From Agrostemma githago (Eukaryota > Streptophyta > Magnoliopsida > Caryophyllales > Caryophyllaceae), in assembly GCA_958450325.1 (NCBI GenBank), contig OY288254.1, positions 33,613,577 through 33,677,576 of the forward strand: a stretch of 64,000 nucleotides of DNA. Direction: 5' to 3'. This document shows positions 19,773 to 30,282 of this stretch, piece by piece. Made by a program: the position numbers and the translations under genes. The notes below the pieces were generated by a model. That model was not told where the DNA came from. It saw nothing but the letters and a program-made list of their open reading frames with translations, and did not search any database. Within the stretch, counting starts at the first letter, position 1; every line of letters starts with the position of its first letter.

Positions 19773-20196
19773 TACTCTCCTTCTTTGAAAAAGAATTGTC
19801 CTCAATTCTTGTAACAAGTATCCCACCTGGATCAAATACAAAATTTGTTAGGATCAACACATCCTTACTCCAAATAGACATAAGTGTGGGTAACGTTGGT
19901 ATCACGGCTCGACCCCAAGCTTGACTCCTTTTCAAGTAGGTGTTGTTTTGAATGCTTGTGAACTCTACTTTGCTTGTTGTGAACAAGGATGGATCAGGTA
20001 TCTTTTGTTGCTTCTCAAAGTATTCCACAAGCTCAATCCCCTTACTCTCCATGCTTGTTTTGACTAAGATCAGAATTTGTTTCTTCTTGCACAACCCGTT
20101 TGGTTGAAGATGATACTCGTCAAAAACAGGTGGTAACGTTGGATCAAACACCAAACTTTCCTCGTAAGTGTTTTCAAACGAGAAAATTCCAGCCAT
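19741..20196 (-). CDS. Non-autonomous element ORF, copy 5
   Basis: 151 codons, identical in predicted protein to copy 6 (YEESL, MESKG, NFVFDPGG). It begins the set of three copies spaced exactly 1836 bp apart. Function unknown. Confidence 0.7.
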   Translation of the reverse strand: MAGIFSFENTYEESLVFDPTLPPVFDEYHLQPNGLCKKKQILILVKTSMESKGIELVEYFEKQQKIPDPSLFTTSKVEFTSIQNNTYLKRSQAWGRAVIPTLPTLMSIWSKDVLILTNFVFDPGGILVTRIEDNSFSKKESMMRVHFAALF

Positions 20197-20454
20197 CTTT
20201 TTTTTTTTTTTTTTTGGAATAGTACTACGTTAACAGTACTAATTCGTGAACAGTTTTTTTTTTTTTTGAAAATAAATCGAACTTCAACAAGAACCACGAA
20301 ACAATCAAAACCGAATAACCCTCGAACTACCCGCACGAGTTTAACCTTTGAATTCCAATCGCAATTAGAAATTCAACTAATAACTTGGCTTCGACACTTC
20401 TTGGACCGTCTTGATTTTAAGAAAAATCAAGAGTTGTAGCTCTGATACCACTAA

Positions 20455-21608
20455 TGATGTGAGTTGATACGAACTTTGAATAAGAATATGAAGTAGGATT
20501 AGTATTCTGAAATGGAACGTAAACAAGTGACCAAAACAGAATGAAAGGTTAGTTTTAAGGATGAATAAACCGTAACCAAGGATAGTATGCTAGGTGAAGT
20601 AGACCTATACTCCAACAAAGCGGTTGCTAGATCAAACACTCGATTGAAATAGCGAGTTTAGAGCTTGTAACGCGACTTACTCTAGACTTTGTCTTGTAAA
20701 CAACAAGGACGTAAAAGAAAAGCTTAGCTTTACTCAGGTTTTTGATATGCAAATTGGATGTCTTATTCATTCAAATAGATGACTATATATAGCCTACAAC
20801 AAGACCCTTAAACCGGCTGGTTAGGGTGACAATAACGAAGCTACATGGTGACAAAAACAAAGCTACATCTATGTGAACTAGGAGCTAATAACAAAGCTAT
20901 GTAAACTAGGAGCTAATAACAAAGCTATGTAAACTAGGAGCTAATAACAAAGCTATGTAAACTAGGAGCTAATAACAAAGCTTAATAAGGAGCCATTTGG
21001 ACGTGCACAACCAGCTTCAAACGTCCTCTTTAACCCCGGTGCTTTCCCATGCACAACTGACTTGTTCGGACCATAACTTTGTCAATACTTGTTCAATGAG
21101 CCTTCATGAATAGTCATTGGAAAGATAAGCTCGAAATCTATCTCCTCCATTTTGAATGACTACGAAATTCCAAGTATAACTCGAGATATGGACTGATCAA
21201 AACAATGCTGCAAAAATGAACTCGCATCAGAAATTCCTATGCACAACTGTCTTGTTCGGACCATAACTTTGTCAATACTTGTTCAATGAGCCTTCATGAA
21301 TAGTCATTGGAAGGATAAGCTCGAAATATATCTCCTCCATTTTGAATGACTACGAAATTCCAAGTATAACTCGAGATATGGACTGATCAAAACAATGCTG
21401 CAAAAATGAACTCGCATCAGAAATTCCCATGCACAACTGTCTTGTTCGGACCATAACTTTGTCAATACTTGTTCAATGAGCCTTCATGAATAGTCATTGG
21501 AAAGATAAGCTCGAAATCTATCTCCTCCATTTTGAATGACTACGAAACTCCAAGTATAACTCGAGATATGGACTGATCAAAACAACGCTGCAAAATGAAC
21601 TCGCATCA
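20455..21608 (-). repeat. Array LTR A6
   Basis: Three ~190-bp and four 28-bp units. It has the private U5 change TTGATACGAAC, shared only with A7, marking a recent duplication. Confidence 0.9.
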
Positions 21609-22032
21609 TACTCTCCTTCTTTGAAAAAGAATTGTCCTCAATTCTTGTAACAAGTATCCCACCTGGATCAAATACAAAATTTGTTAGGATCAACACATCC
21701 TTACTCCAAATAGACATAAGTGTGGGTAACGTTGGTATCACGGCTCGACCCCAAGCTTGACTCCTTTTCAAGTAGGTGTTGTTTTGAATGCTTGTGAACT
21801 CTACTTTGCTTGTTGTGAACAAGGATGGATCAGGTATCTTTTGTTGCTTCTCAAAGTATTCCACAAGCTCAATCCCCTTACTCTCCATGCTTGTTTTGAC
21901 TAAGATCAGAATTTGTTTCTTCTTGCACAACCCGTTTGGTTGAAGATGATACTCGTCAAAAACAGGTGGTAACGTTGGATCAAACACCAAACTTTCCTCG
22001 TAAGTGTTTTCAAACGAGAAAATTCCAGCCAT
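21577..22032 (-). CDS. Non-autonomous element ORF, copy 6
   Basis: 151 codons, same predicted protein as copy 5, from which it is exactly 1836 bp away. Function unknown. Confidence 0.7.
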   Translation of the reverse strand: MAGIFSFENTYEESLVFDPTLPPVFDEYHLQPNGLCKKKQILILVKTSMESKGIELVEYFEKQQKIPDPSLFTTSKVEFTSIQNNTYLKRSQAWGRAVIPTLPTLMSIWSKDVLILTNFVFDPGGILVTRIEDNSFSKKESMMRVHFAALF

Positions 22033-22290
22033 CTTTTTTTTTTTTTTTTTTGGAATAGTACTACGTTAACAGTACTAATTCGTGAACAGTTTTTTTTTTT
22101 TTTGAAAATAAATCGAACTTCAACAAGAACCACGAAACAATCAAAACCGAATAACCCTCGAACTACCCGCACGAGTTTAACCTTTGAATTCCAATCGCAA
22201 TTAGAAATTCAACTAATAACTTGGCTTCGACACTTCTTGGACCGTCTTGATTTTAAGAAAAATCAAGAGTTGTAGCTCTGATACCACTAA

Positions 22291-23444
22291 TGATGTGAGT
22301 TGATACGAACTTTGAATAAGAATATGAAGTAGGATTAGTATTCTGAAATGGAACGTAAACAAGTGACCAAAACAGAATGAAAGGTTAGTTTTAAGGATGA
22401 ATAAACCGTAACCAAGGATAGTATGCTAGGTGAAGTAGACCTATACTCCAACAAAGCGGTTGCTAGATCAAACACTCGATTGAAATAGCGAGTTTAGAGC
22501 TTGTAACGCGACTTACTCTAGACTTTGTCTTGTAAACAACAAGGACGTAAAAGAAAAGCTTAGCTTTACTCAGGTTTTTGATATGCAAATTGGATGTCTT
22601 ATTCATTCAAATAGATGACTATATATAGCCTACAACAAGACCCTTAAACCGGCTGGTTAGGGTGACAATAACGAAGCTACATGGTGACAAAAACAAAGCT
22701 ACATCTATGTGAACTAGGAGCTAATAACAAAGCTATGTAAACTAGGAGCTAATAACAAAGCTATGTAAACTAGGAGCTAATAACAAAGCTATGTAAACTA
22801 GGAGCTAATAACAAAGCTTAATAAGGAGCCATTTGGACGTGCACAACCAGCTTCAAACGTCCTCTTTAACCCCGGTGCTTTCCCATGCACAACTGACTTG
22901 TTCGGACCATAACTTTGTCAATACTTGTTCAATGAGCCTTCATGAATAGTCATTGGAAAGATAAGCTCGAAATCTATCTCCTCCATTTTGAATGACTACG
23001 AAATTCCAAGTATAACTCGAGATATGGACTGATCAAAACAATGCTGCAAAAATGAACTCGCATCAGAAATTCCTATGCACAACTGTCTTGTTCGGACCAT
23101 AACTTTGTCAATACTTGTTCAATGAGCCTTCATGAATAGTCATTGGAAGGATAAGCTCGAAATATATCTCCTCCATTTTGAATGACTACGAAATTCCAAG
23201 TATAACTCGAGATATGGACTGATCAAAACAATGCTGCAAAAATGAACTCGCATCAGAAATTCCCATGCACAACTGTCTTGTTCGGACCATAACTTTGTCA
23301 ATACTTGTTCAATGAGCCTTCATGAATAGTCATTGGAAAGATAAGCTCGAAATCTATCTCCTCCATTTTGAATGACTACGAAACTCCAAGTATAACTCGA
23401 GATATGGACTGATCAAAACAACGCTGCAAAATGAACTCGCATCA
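22291..23444 (-). repeat. Array LTR A7
   Basis: Nearly identical to A6 along its length, including the TTGATACGAAC marker. Confidence 0.9.
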
Positions 23445-23868
23445 TACTCTCCTTCTTTGAAAAAGAATTGTCCTCAATTCTTGTAACAAGTATCCCACCT
23501 GGATCAAATACAAAATTTGTTAGGATCAACACATCCTTACTCCAAATAGACATAAGTGTGGGTAACGTTGGTATCACGGCTCGACCCCAAGCTTGACTCC
23601 TTTTCAAGTAGGTGTTGTTTTGAATGCTTGTGAACTCTACTTTGCTTGTTGTGAACAAGGATGGATCAGGTATCTTTTGTTGCTTCTCAAAGTATTCCAC
23701 AAGCTCAATCCCCTTATTCTCCATGCTTGTTTTGACTAAGATCAGAATTTGTTTCTTCTTGCACAACCCGTTTGGTTGAAGATGATACTCGTCAAAAACA
23801 GGTGGTAACGTTGGATCAAACACCAAACTTTCCTCGTAAGTGTTTTCAAACGAGAAAATTCCAGCCAT
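23413..23868 (-). CDS. Non-autonomous element ORF, copy 7
   Basis: 151 codons with MENKG, as in copy 4, and otherwise as copies 5 and 6. It is 1836 bp from copy 6. Function unknown. Confidence 0.7.
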   Translation of the reverse strand: MAGIFSFENTYEESLVFDPTLPPVFDEYHLQPNGLCKKKQILILVKTSMENKGIELVEYFEKQQKIPDPSLFTTSKVEFTSIQNNTYLKRSQAWGRAVIPTLPTLMSIWSKDVLILTNFVFDPGGILVTRIEDNSFSKKESMMRVHFAALF

Positions 23869-24125
23869 CTTTTTTTTTTTTTTTTTGGAATAGTACTACG
23901 TTAACAGTACTAATTCGTGAACAGTTTTTTTTTTTTTTGAAAATAAATCGAACTTCAACAAGAACCACGAAACAATCAAAACCGAATAACCCTCGAACTA
24001 CCCGCACGAGTTTAACCTTTGAATTCCAATCGCAATTAGAAATTCAACTAATAACTTGGCTTCGACACTTCTTGGACCGTCTTGATTTTAAGAAAAATCA
24101 AGAGTTGTAGCTCTGATACCACTAA

Positions 24126-25089
24126 TGATGTGAGTTGATATGAACTTTGAATAAGAATATGAAGTAGGATTAGTATTCTGAAATGGAACGTAAACAAGTG
24201 ACCAAAACAGAATGAAAGGTTAGTTTTAAGGATGAATAAACCGTAACCAAGGATAGTATGCTAGGTGAAGTAGACCTATACTCCAACAAAGCGGTTGCTA
24301 GATCAAACACTCGATTGAAATAGCGAGTTTAGAGCTTGTAACGCGACTTACTCTAGACTTTGTCTTGTAAACAACAAGGACGTAAAAGAAAAGCTTAGCT
24401 TTACTCAGGTTTTTGATATGCAAATTGGATGTCTTATTCATTCAAATAGATGACTATATATAGCCTAGAACAAGACCCTTAAACCGGCTGGTTAGGGTGA
24501 CAATAACGAAGCTACATGGTGACAAAAACAAAGCTACATCTATGTGAACTAGGAGCTAATAACAAAGCTATGTAAACTAGGAGCTAATAACAAAGCTATG
24601 TAAACTAGGAGCTAATAACAAAGCTATGTAAACTAGGAGCTAATAACAAAGCTTAATAAGGAGCCATTTGGACGTGCACAACCAGCTTCAAACGTCCTCT
24701 TTAACCCCGGTGCTTTCCCATGCACAACTGACTTGTTCGGACCATAACTTTGTCAATACTTGTTCAATGAGCCTTCATGAATAGTCATTGGAAAGATAAG
24801 CTCGAAATCTATCTCCTCCATTTTGAATGACTACGAAATTCCAAGTATAACTCGAGATATGGACTGATCAAAACAATGCTGCAAAAATGAACTCGCATCA
24901 GAAATTCCTATGCACAACTGTCTTGTTCGGACCATAACTTTGTCAATACTTGTTCAATGAGCCTTCATGAATAGTCATTGGAAAGATAAGCTCGAAATCT
25001 ATCTCCTCCATTTTGAATGACTACGAAACTCCAAGTATAACTCGAGATATGGACTGATCAAAACAACGCTGCAAAATGAACTCGCTTCA
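24126..25089 (-). repeat. Array LTR A8
   Basis: Two ~190-bp units. The U3 tip reads CGCTTCA instead of CGCATCA, and is followed by the TTTTG target duplication at 25090-25094. Confidence 0.9.
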
Positions 25090-25094
25090 TTTTG

Positions 25095-25471
25095 TCACCC
25101 TTAACCAGCCGGTTTAAGGGTCCTTTGTAGGCTATATATAGCCATCTATTTGAATGAATAAGACATCCAATATTGAAATCAAAAACCTGAGTAAAGCTAA
25201 GCTTTCTTTTACGTCCTTGTTGCTTACAAGACAAAGTCTAGAGTTAGTCGCGTTACAAGCTCTAAACTCGCTACTTCAATCGCGTTGTTTGATTTAGCAC
25301 CCGCTTTGTTGAAGTATAGGTCTACTTCACCTAGCACACTATCCTTGGTTACGGTTTATTCATCCTCAAACTAACCTTTTCAATCTGTTTTTGGTTACTT
25401 TGTTTACATTCCATTTCAGTATACTAATCATTCTTCACATTCTTGTTCAAAGTTCATATCAACTCACATCA
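25095..25471 (+). repeat. 3' LTR of E1, second part
   Basis: Resumes with TCACCCTTAACCAGCCGG, the exact continuation of the sequence cut at 11687, and ends AACTCACATCA. The next bases (GGCTC) belong to a minus-strand Athila ORF. Confidence 0.92.
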
Positions 25472-26565
25472 GGCTCCATATTGGGACGTGGACGCGGGGT
25501 ACGGGAAAAAGAGGCACCGGGATCACCTCTTGCACCCGGTACTAAAAGGTTAGGCTCTTGGGCTGGGACGAGGAAAAGTTGCAAGGGAACAAGAGCCGGG
25601 AGCGCATCGCGTGGTAAAGTGAATTGCGGCTGACTCGAGGTATTCCATATATACCTGTTATGCTCCCTCTCATAGGTAATCCACCTATGGAATCTTGCTA
25701 AACACTCCTCGTCTATGGTCGTGTCCCCCGATACGGGGGTCAAATCTTCCTCACTAAAATTTTCATCAATCGCCTTAGCCACGTGAGTAATGAGCCTCCC
25801 AACCACAATCATCCCTACATGTTTCCCCGCTTTACTAATCTTTTGAAAATGTTTTGCCAAAGCAAGGGGAAGGTCGACTTCAAACCTAGGTTTGCTCTTG
25901 ATATTCAAATAAGCACCTAGTATTGTCAACTCTTGTTGGGTAAAGGTGCTCATTTTGGGCCTCCCAAATATTGTACCCGCAATAAAACGATGACAAATAC
26001 GTAAAATCGGGTGGTGGACATGACGGCTAGACAACCGTCGAAAGTCGACGAGGGTGAGACCGGTTATACATCTCCAAACATCGGCTACAATAAAGTCGGC
26101 GGGTATGCTACCACTAGGAGAGGGGGGGAGGCCAAAAATGTCACCAAATTGTGGTAGGGTGTAGTGGTAATCAACATTGTTCAACCGAAAAGCAACTCCG
26201 GGAGGGTCGACTCTAGTGTTTAGAGTAAAACTGCTGAAGAACTCTAGAGTGAGTTGCTTGTAAGTCAATTCATGCATATTGAACAACAATTCAAAGCCCA
26301 TACCCTCAAAAAACTCTCTAGTTTGCCTAAGAACGCTTAATTTTCTAAGTATGATTTTACAAAGAAATCTAGTAGGCTCAAAAGGCTTACCAAGAAGCTT
26401 AATGAACTGCTCCCTTTGCAATTCCGAGCCAAAGACAAGATTAGGAAAACCCGGGAGACAAGGAATTTCCGGTTCCTCAACTTCGACCTCGACTTCGGGT
26501 CTTGATGTGGATGCACTTTTCCTTTTCTTGCTTTGAATAACCCTAGTTTTCTTCTTTGGAGCCAT
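25472..26565 (-). pseudogene. Athila 3' ORF (Athila ORF1-like protein), C-terminally truncated
   Basis: About 364 codons from ATG at 26565, cut by the E1 LTR at 25472. It has a basic, nuclear-localisation-like N terminus (KKKTRVIQSKKRK) and then an acidic EVEVEVEEPE segment. The globular part contains FRLNNVDYHYTLPQFGDIFGLP, DFRRLSSRHVHHPILRICHRFI and GRPKMSTFTQQELTILGAYL. This pattern is that of the plant-specific 'Athila ORF' protein found between pol and the 3' LTR in Athila elements. Its biochemical role is not established; it has been compared with env-like ORFs. The frame is open up to the truncation. Confidence 0.75.
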
Positions 26566-27213
26566 TGAAGATGAAGAAGCTTAAAAAAAATGATGAACAC
26601 CCAAACTCGAATTTACCCAAAAACACTAGCTAGAACCCACAAAACCACCCAATAGAAGCTTAAAAATGGTGTAATAAGCTTCCAAGACCAACTCCAACAA
26701 GCTAAATCGAGTTTTGAAACAAAACCCTAAACTCGGATTTTAGAAAAAATTGTGACAAAAACTCGATTTTTTTTCGTTTTTGAGGGTTTGGATGGTAGAA
26801 AATGGGTCTAAGATGGTTATTAATGGGATAGAAACTGATATTGAGGTGTTTGAGAAGTGATTTGGTGAGATTTGGTGGAGTAATGGAGGATTTATGGTGT
26901 TTTGGGGTTTTGAAGTTGGGGTTTATTCGGTGTTATGGAGGATGAAGAAGGTTGAAGATGAGTTAGTATGAGATGGGAATGGGTTGGGTTGGGGATGAGT
27001 ATTTGTGTGAGAGGGAAGTAGTAGGGGCGGGGCGGGCTTAAATGAGGTGGGGCTCGGGCTGGGCTGCAAGAAAAGACAAGCTGCGCTGGTAAACTCCCCG
27101 TCTCGCCCGAGAACAAACGGTCTCGCCCGGGAAGCCATGTCATCTCGCCCGGGATGGGCTCTCAGTAGCTAAGGATTTTTGTTACATAGTCCCAACCGAG
27201 ATGGATCGGTCCC
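26566..27213 (-). other. Non-coding leader upstream of the Athila ORF
   Basis: No credible gene. On the minus strand it is the region between pol and the Athila ORF. It is C/T-rich near 26900-27060 and carries palindromes at its distal end. Its upstream part is cut by the Athila1 LTR at 27214. Confidence 0.5.
27095..27213. promoter_or_regulatory. Palindrome cluster upstream of the Athila ORF
   Basis: TCTCGCCCGAGA, TCTCGCCCGGGA (twice) and a degenerate TCCCAACCGAGA occur within ~120 bp. The position, before an internal ORF rather than in an LTR, suggests the motif is copied to more than one place in the element. Confidence 0.5.
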
Positions 27214-27561
27214 TGATAAGTGTAGTTTGTAGTGCCTAATTGTTGTGTTTTAGCCCCATTTTCCTTGTGGAATCGCTCCTTGGGAGCGGTTTATGGGCTT
27301 CTTATGCTTCCTCTAGCTCGTTTCAGGTTCCCGAGACCATCCACGAAGAGTTGGAGCGATTCCGACTCAATACATACACTTTTTGGAGCCAACGAGATAA
27401 AGGAACGATGACTCGATGCCTTGGAATCGACCCCGAGACCTTGGGACCCAATCCCGAGCTTCCGAGACCCGATCCTGAGTCTCGAGAATCGACGAGAAAC
27501 CCATGAGAGACAAGGAGGGACAAAAAGCTATTAAGGGAGGCCTACAAGACCCATCCCGGTC

Positions 27562-27682
27562 GGGAAGGCCTCATCCCGTCCGGGATGGGGTGCACATTTA
27601 GAGGTGCTACTGTGAGGAGCCCGTCCCGGCCGAGACCAGGCCGTCCCGGTCGGGACCAAACCGTCCTGGGCGGGACGAAGAG
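27562..27682. promoter_or_regulatory. Palindrome cluster upstream of the Athila1 TATA box
   Basis: Five dyads of the type ATCCCGGTCGGGA, ATCCCGTCCGGGAT, GTCCCGGCCGAGAC, GTCCCGGTCGGGAC and GTCCTGGGCGGGAC. The arms are conserved and the central two bases vary. They end ~50 bp before the TATA box. Confidence 0.65.
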
Positions 27683-27747
27683 CTGGCATCACGCATCAAC
27701 TTATTTCTTCCTCCTTCATTCTTGTACCCATATATATACTTCCCTCT

Positions 27748-28615
27748 TGATGCGAGTTCAGTTTGCAGTGTTGTTTTGATCGGTAAATATCTCGAGTTAT
27801 ACTTGGAAATTTGTAGTCATTCAAAATGGAGGAGATAGATTTCGAGCTTATCTTTCCAATGACTATTTGTGAAGGCTCATTGAACAAGTATTGAAAAAGT
27901 TATGGTCCGAACAAGTCAGCTGTGCATGGAAATTTCGCAGAAGTTATTTATTTGACGGGACTGTTTCTTTTCTATCGACTTTCAATAAAAGAGCTAGTGG
28001 ATAGATTGCTCTAATACGATTTCTAAGTTCAAATAATCAGCAATGGGATTAATTGCTTTCAAGACTAGAAGATGCATTAACCAAGTGCAAAAACACACCA
28101 GCCTACTAAAGCAAACAAAGAAGCATTGCATCTGAATTGGAGCAAAATAGTGACTGCTAGTGTTCACAGTTATTCATTGTATCTAGTTGTCTAAGTTCTT
28201 TTCCCTTTCTTTGTTTGTATCACCCACTTTAAGAGGCTTGACTATTCTGGTTGGTCTCTCTTTGGGTCCTTTTGTAGGCTATAAATAGCCACCCATTAGA
28301 TGCATAAATCATTCAACTTTCATCAAACAAATCTGAGATAAGCTTTGCTTTTTCTTTCCGTCTTTGTAGTTCACAAGACAAAGTATTAGAGTTAGTCGCG
28401 TCACAAGCTCTATACTCGCTATTTCAATCGAGTGTTTGAATTAGCACCCGCTTTGTTGAGGTATAGGTCTATCTCACTTAGCACACTATCCTTGGTTACG
28501 TTCTATCATCCCTTACGACAACTTTTCCATTCTGATTTCGTTACTTTATTTCATTCATTTCGATCTACTATCAATCACCAAATCACTTGTTCAAAGTTCT
28601 TTCTAACTCACATCA
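27748..28615 (+). repeat. Subfamily B LTR, plus strand
   Basis: 868 bp, TGATGCGAGTTCAG...CTAACTCACATCA, followed by ATTAG-type spacing and TGGTATCAGAGC at 28620-28631. Confidence 0.88.
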
Positions 28616-28719
28616 TTAGTGGTATCAGAGCTACAACTCTTGATTTTTCTTAAAATCAAGACGGTCCAAGGAGTGTCGAAGCCAAGTTATTAGTTGAATT
28701 TCTGATTGCGATTAGAATT

Positions 28720-29588
28720 TGATGTGAGTTAGAATGAACTTTGAACAAGTGATTTGATGATAGATAGTAATTTGAAATGAACGAAACAAAGCAACGAAAT
28801 CAGGTTGAAATAGCTGTTGTAAAGTGATGATAGAACGTAACCAAAGATAGTGTGCTAAGTGAGATAGACCTATACCTTAACAAAACGGGTGCTAATTCAA
28901 ACACTCGATTGAAATAGCGAGTATAGAGCTTGTGACGCGACTAACTCTAATACTTTGTCTTGTGAACTACAAAGACGGAAAGAAAAAGCAAAGCTTAACT
29001 CAGATTTTGTTTGATGAAGATTGAATGATATATGCATCTAATGGGTGGCTATTTATAGCCTACAAAAGGACCCAAAGAGAGGCCAACCAGAATAGTCAAG
29101 CCTCTTAAAGTGGGTGATACAAACAAAGAAAGGGAAAAGAACTTAGACAACTAGATACAATGAATAACTGTGAACACTAGCATCCACTATTTTGCTCCAA
29201 TTCAGATGCAATGCTTCTTTGTTTGCTTTAGTAGGCTGGTGTGTTTTTGCACTTGGTTAATGCATCTTCTAGTCTTGAAAGCAATTAATCCCATTGCTGA
29301 TTATTTGAAATTAGAAATCGTATTAGAGCAATGTATCCACTAGCTCTTTTAATGGAAGTCGATAGAAAAGAAACAGTCCCGTCAAATAATAACTTATGCG
29401 AAATTCCCATGCACAGCTGACTTGTTCTGACCATAACTTTGTCAATACTTGTTCAATGAGCCTTCACGAAAAGTCATTGGAAAGATAAGCTCGAAATCTA
29501 TCTCCTCCATTTTGAATGACTACAAATTTCCAAGTATAACTCGAGATATGGACCGATCAAAACAACACTGCAAACTGAACTCGCATCA
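28720..29588 (-). repeat. Subfamily B LTR, minus strand (3' LTR)
   Basis: 869 bp. It differs visibly from the LTR at 30283 at scattered sites (for example TGAAATAGCTGTTG against GGAAAAGTTGTCG). Confidence 0.88.
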
Positions 29589-30018
29589 TACCCTCCTTCT
29601 TTGAAAAAGAATTGTCCTCAATTCTTGTAACAAGTATCCCACCTGGATCAAATACAAAATTTGTTAGGATCAACACTCCCTTACTCCAAATAGACACAAG
29701 TGTGGGTAATGTTGGTATTATGGCTCGACCACAAGCTCGACTCCTTTTAATAAAACGCGCAATTTTGTACGCTTGTGAAATCCATTTTGCTTGTTTTGAA
29801 CATGGACGGATCATGTATCTTATATTGCTTCTCAAAATATTCCATGAGCTCAATCCCTCTATTTTTGATGTTTGTTTTGGCCAAGATCAGAATTTTTTCT
29901 TCATGCGCAACCCATTTGGCTCACAATGATCTTCATATTCATCAAAAATAGGAGGTAACGACGGATCAAAAACCAAACTTTCCTCGCTTGTATTTTCCAA
30001 CGAGAAAATTACAGCCAT
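29557..30018 (-). pseudogene. Non-autonomous element ORF, subfamily B copy, frameshifted
   Basis: Same length (154 codons with stop) as the intact subfamily C copy at 43816-44277. One base is missing in the T-run near 29895 and one is added near 29752, so a middle block is read out of frame while both ends match. It starts MAVIFSLEN and ends RVQFAVLF. Downstream of a (TTTA)n tract. Confidence 0.7.
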
Positions 30019-30059
30019 CATTTTTTTTTTTGAATAGTACTTCGTGAACAGTCCTAATT

Positions 30060-30095
30060 CGTGAACAGTATTTATTTATTTATTTATTTATTTTT
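30060..30095. repeat. ATTT microsatellite
   Basis: Six or so ATTT units replace the homopolymer A/T run found at the same place (5' leader of the small ORF) in other copies. Confidence 0.85.
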
Positions 30096-30282
30096 GAAAA
30101 TAAATCGAACTTCAACAAGAACCACGAAACAATCAAAACCGATTAACCCTCGAACTACCCGTACGAGTTTAACCTTTGAATTCTAATCGCAATCAGAAAT
30201 TCAACTAATAACTTGGCTTTGACACTCCATGGACCGTCTTGATTTTAAGAAAAATCAAGAGTTGTAGCTCTGATACCACTAA

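Larger units (their letters stand above)
11688..25089 (-). mobile_element. Head-to-tail array of a non-autonomous LTR retrotransposon (8 LTRs, 7 internal regions)
   Basis: The whole 13,402-bp block is flanked by one 5-bp duplication, TTTTG. Its parts alternate LTR-internal-LTR on the minus strand. LTR lengths are 961, 1154, 1154, 964, 1126, 1154, 1154 and 964 bp, and internal regions are 677-684 bp. Each internal region has a TGGTATCAGAGC primer site next to the LTR on its right, one ORF of 151 codons, and a purine tract AAAGAAGGAGAG before the LTR on its left. The element lacks Gag, protease, RT and integrase, so it must depend on a helper; its R/U5 and primer site match E1. Confidence 0.93.
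7133..25471 (+). mobile_element. F1 element E1: gag-less Ty3/gypsy chromovirus-like retrotransposon
   Basis: LTRs TGATCC...ACATCA (745 bp at 7133-7877; 744 bp when 11321-11687 and 25095-25471 are joined), an initiator-Met primer site, protease-RT-RNase H-integrase, and polypurine tract AAGGGGGAGGAGA. Protein order and the ending FNVGDLSPYL...FQGGGDD resemble the CRM clade of chromoviruses; the clade call is by memory of the family. The two LTRs differ at about six positions by eye. The 5-bp flanks (TTATG left, GGCTC right) do not match, so the element may have been rearranged after insertion. The non-autonomous tandem array 11688-25089 splits the 3' LTR. Confidence 0.85.

Noticed and set aside
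27585..27779. Short ORFs rich in Arg/Pro/Gly across palindrome clusters (27585, 49562, 53587, 57800)
   Set aside because: They arise from GC-rich palindromes in LTR or non-coding sequence and are not conserved as proteins.
28432..28653. 73-codon ORF found identically at 28432-28653 and 30245-30466
   Set aside because: It lies across the R/U5-primer site of two LTR copies; identity is due to the LTR repeat, with no protein signature.
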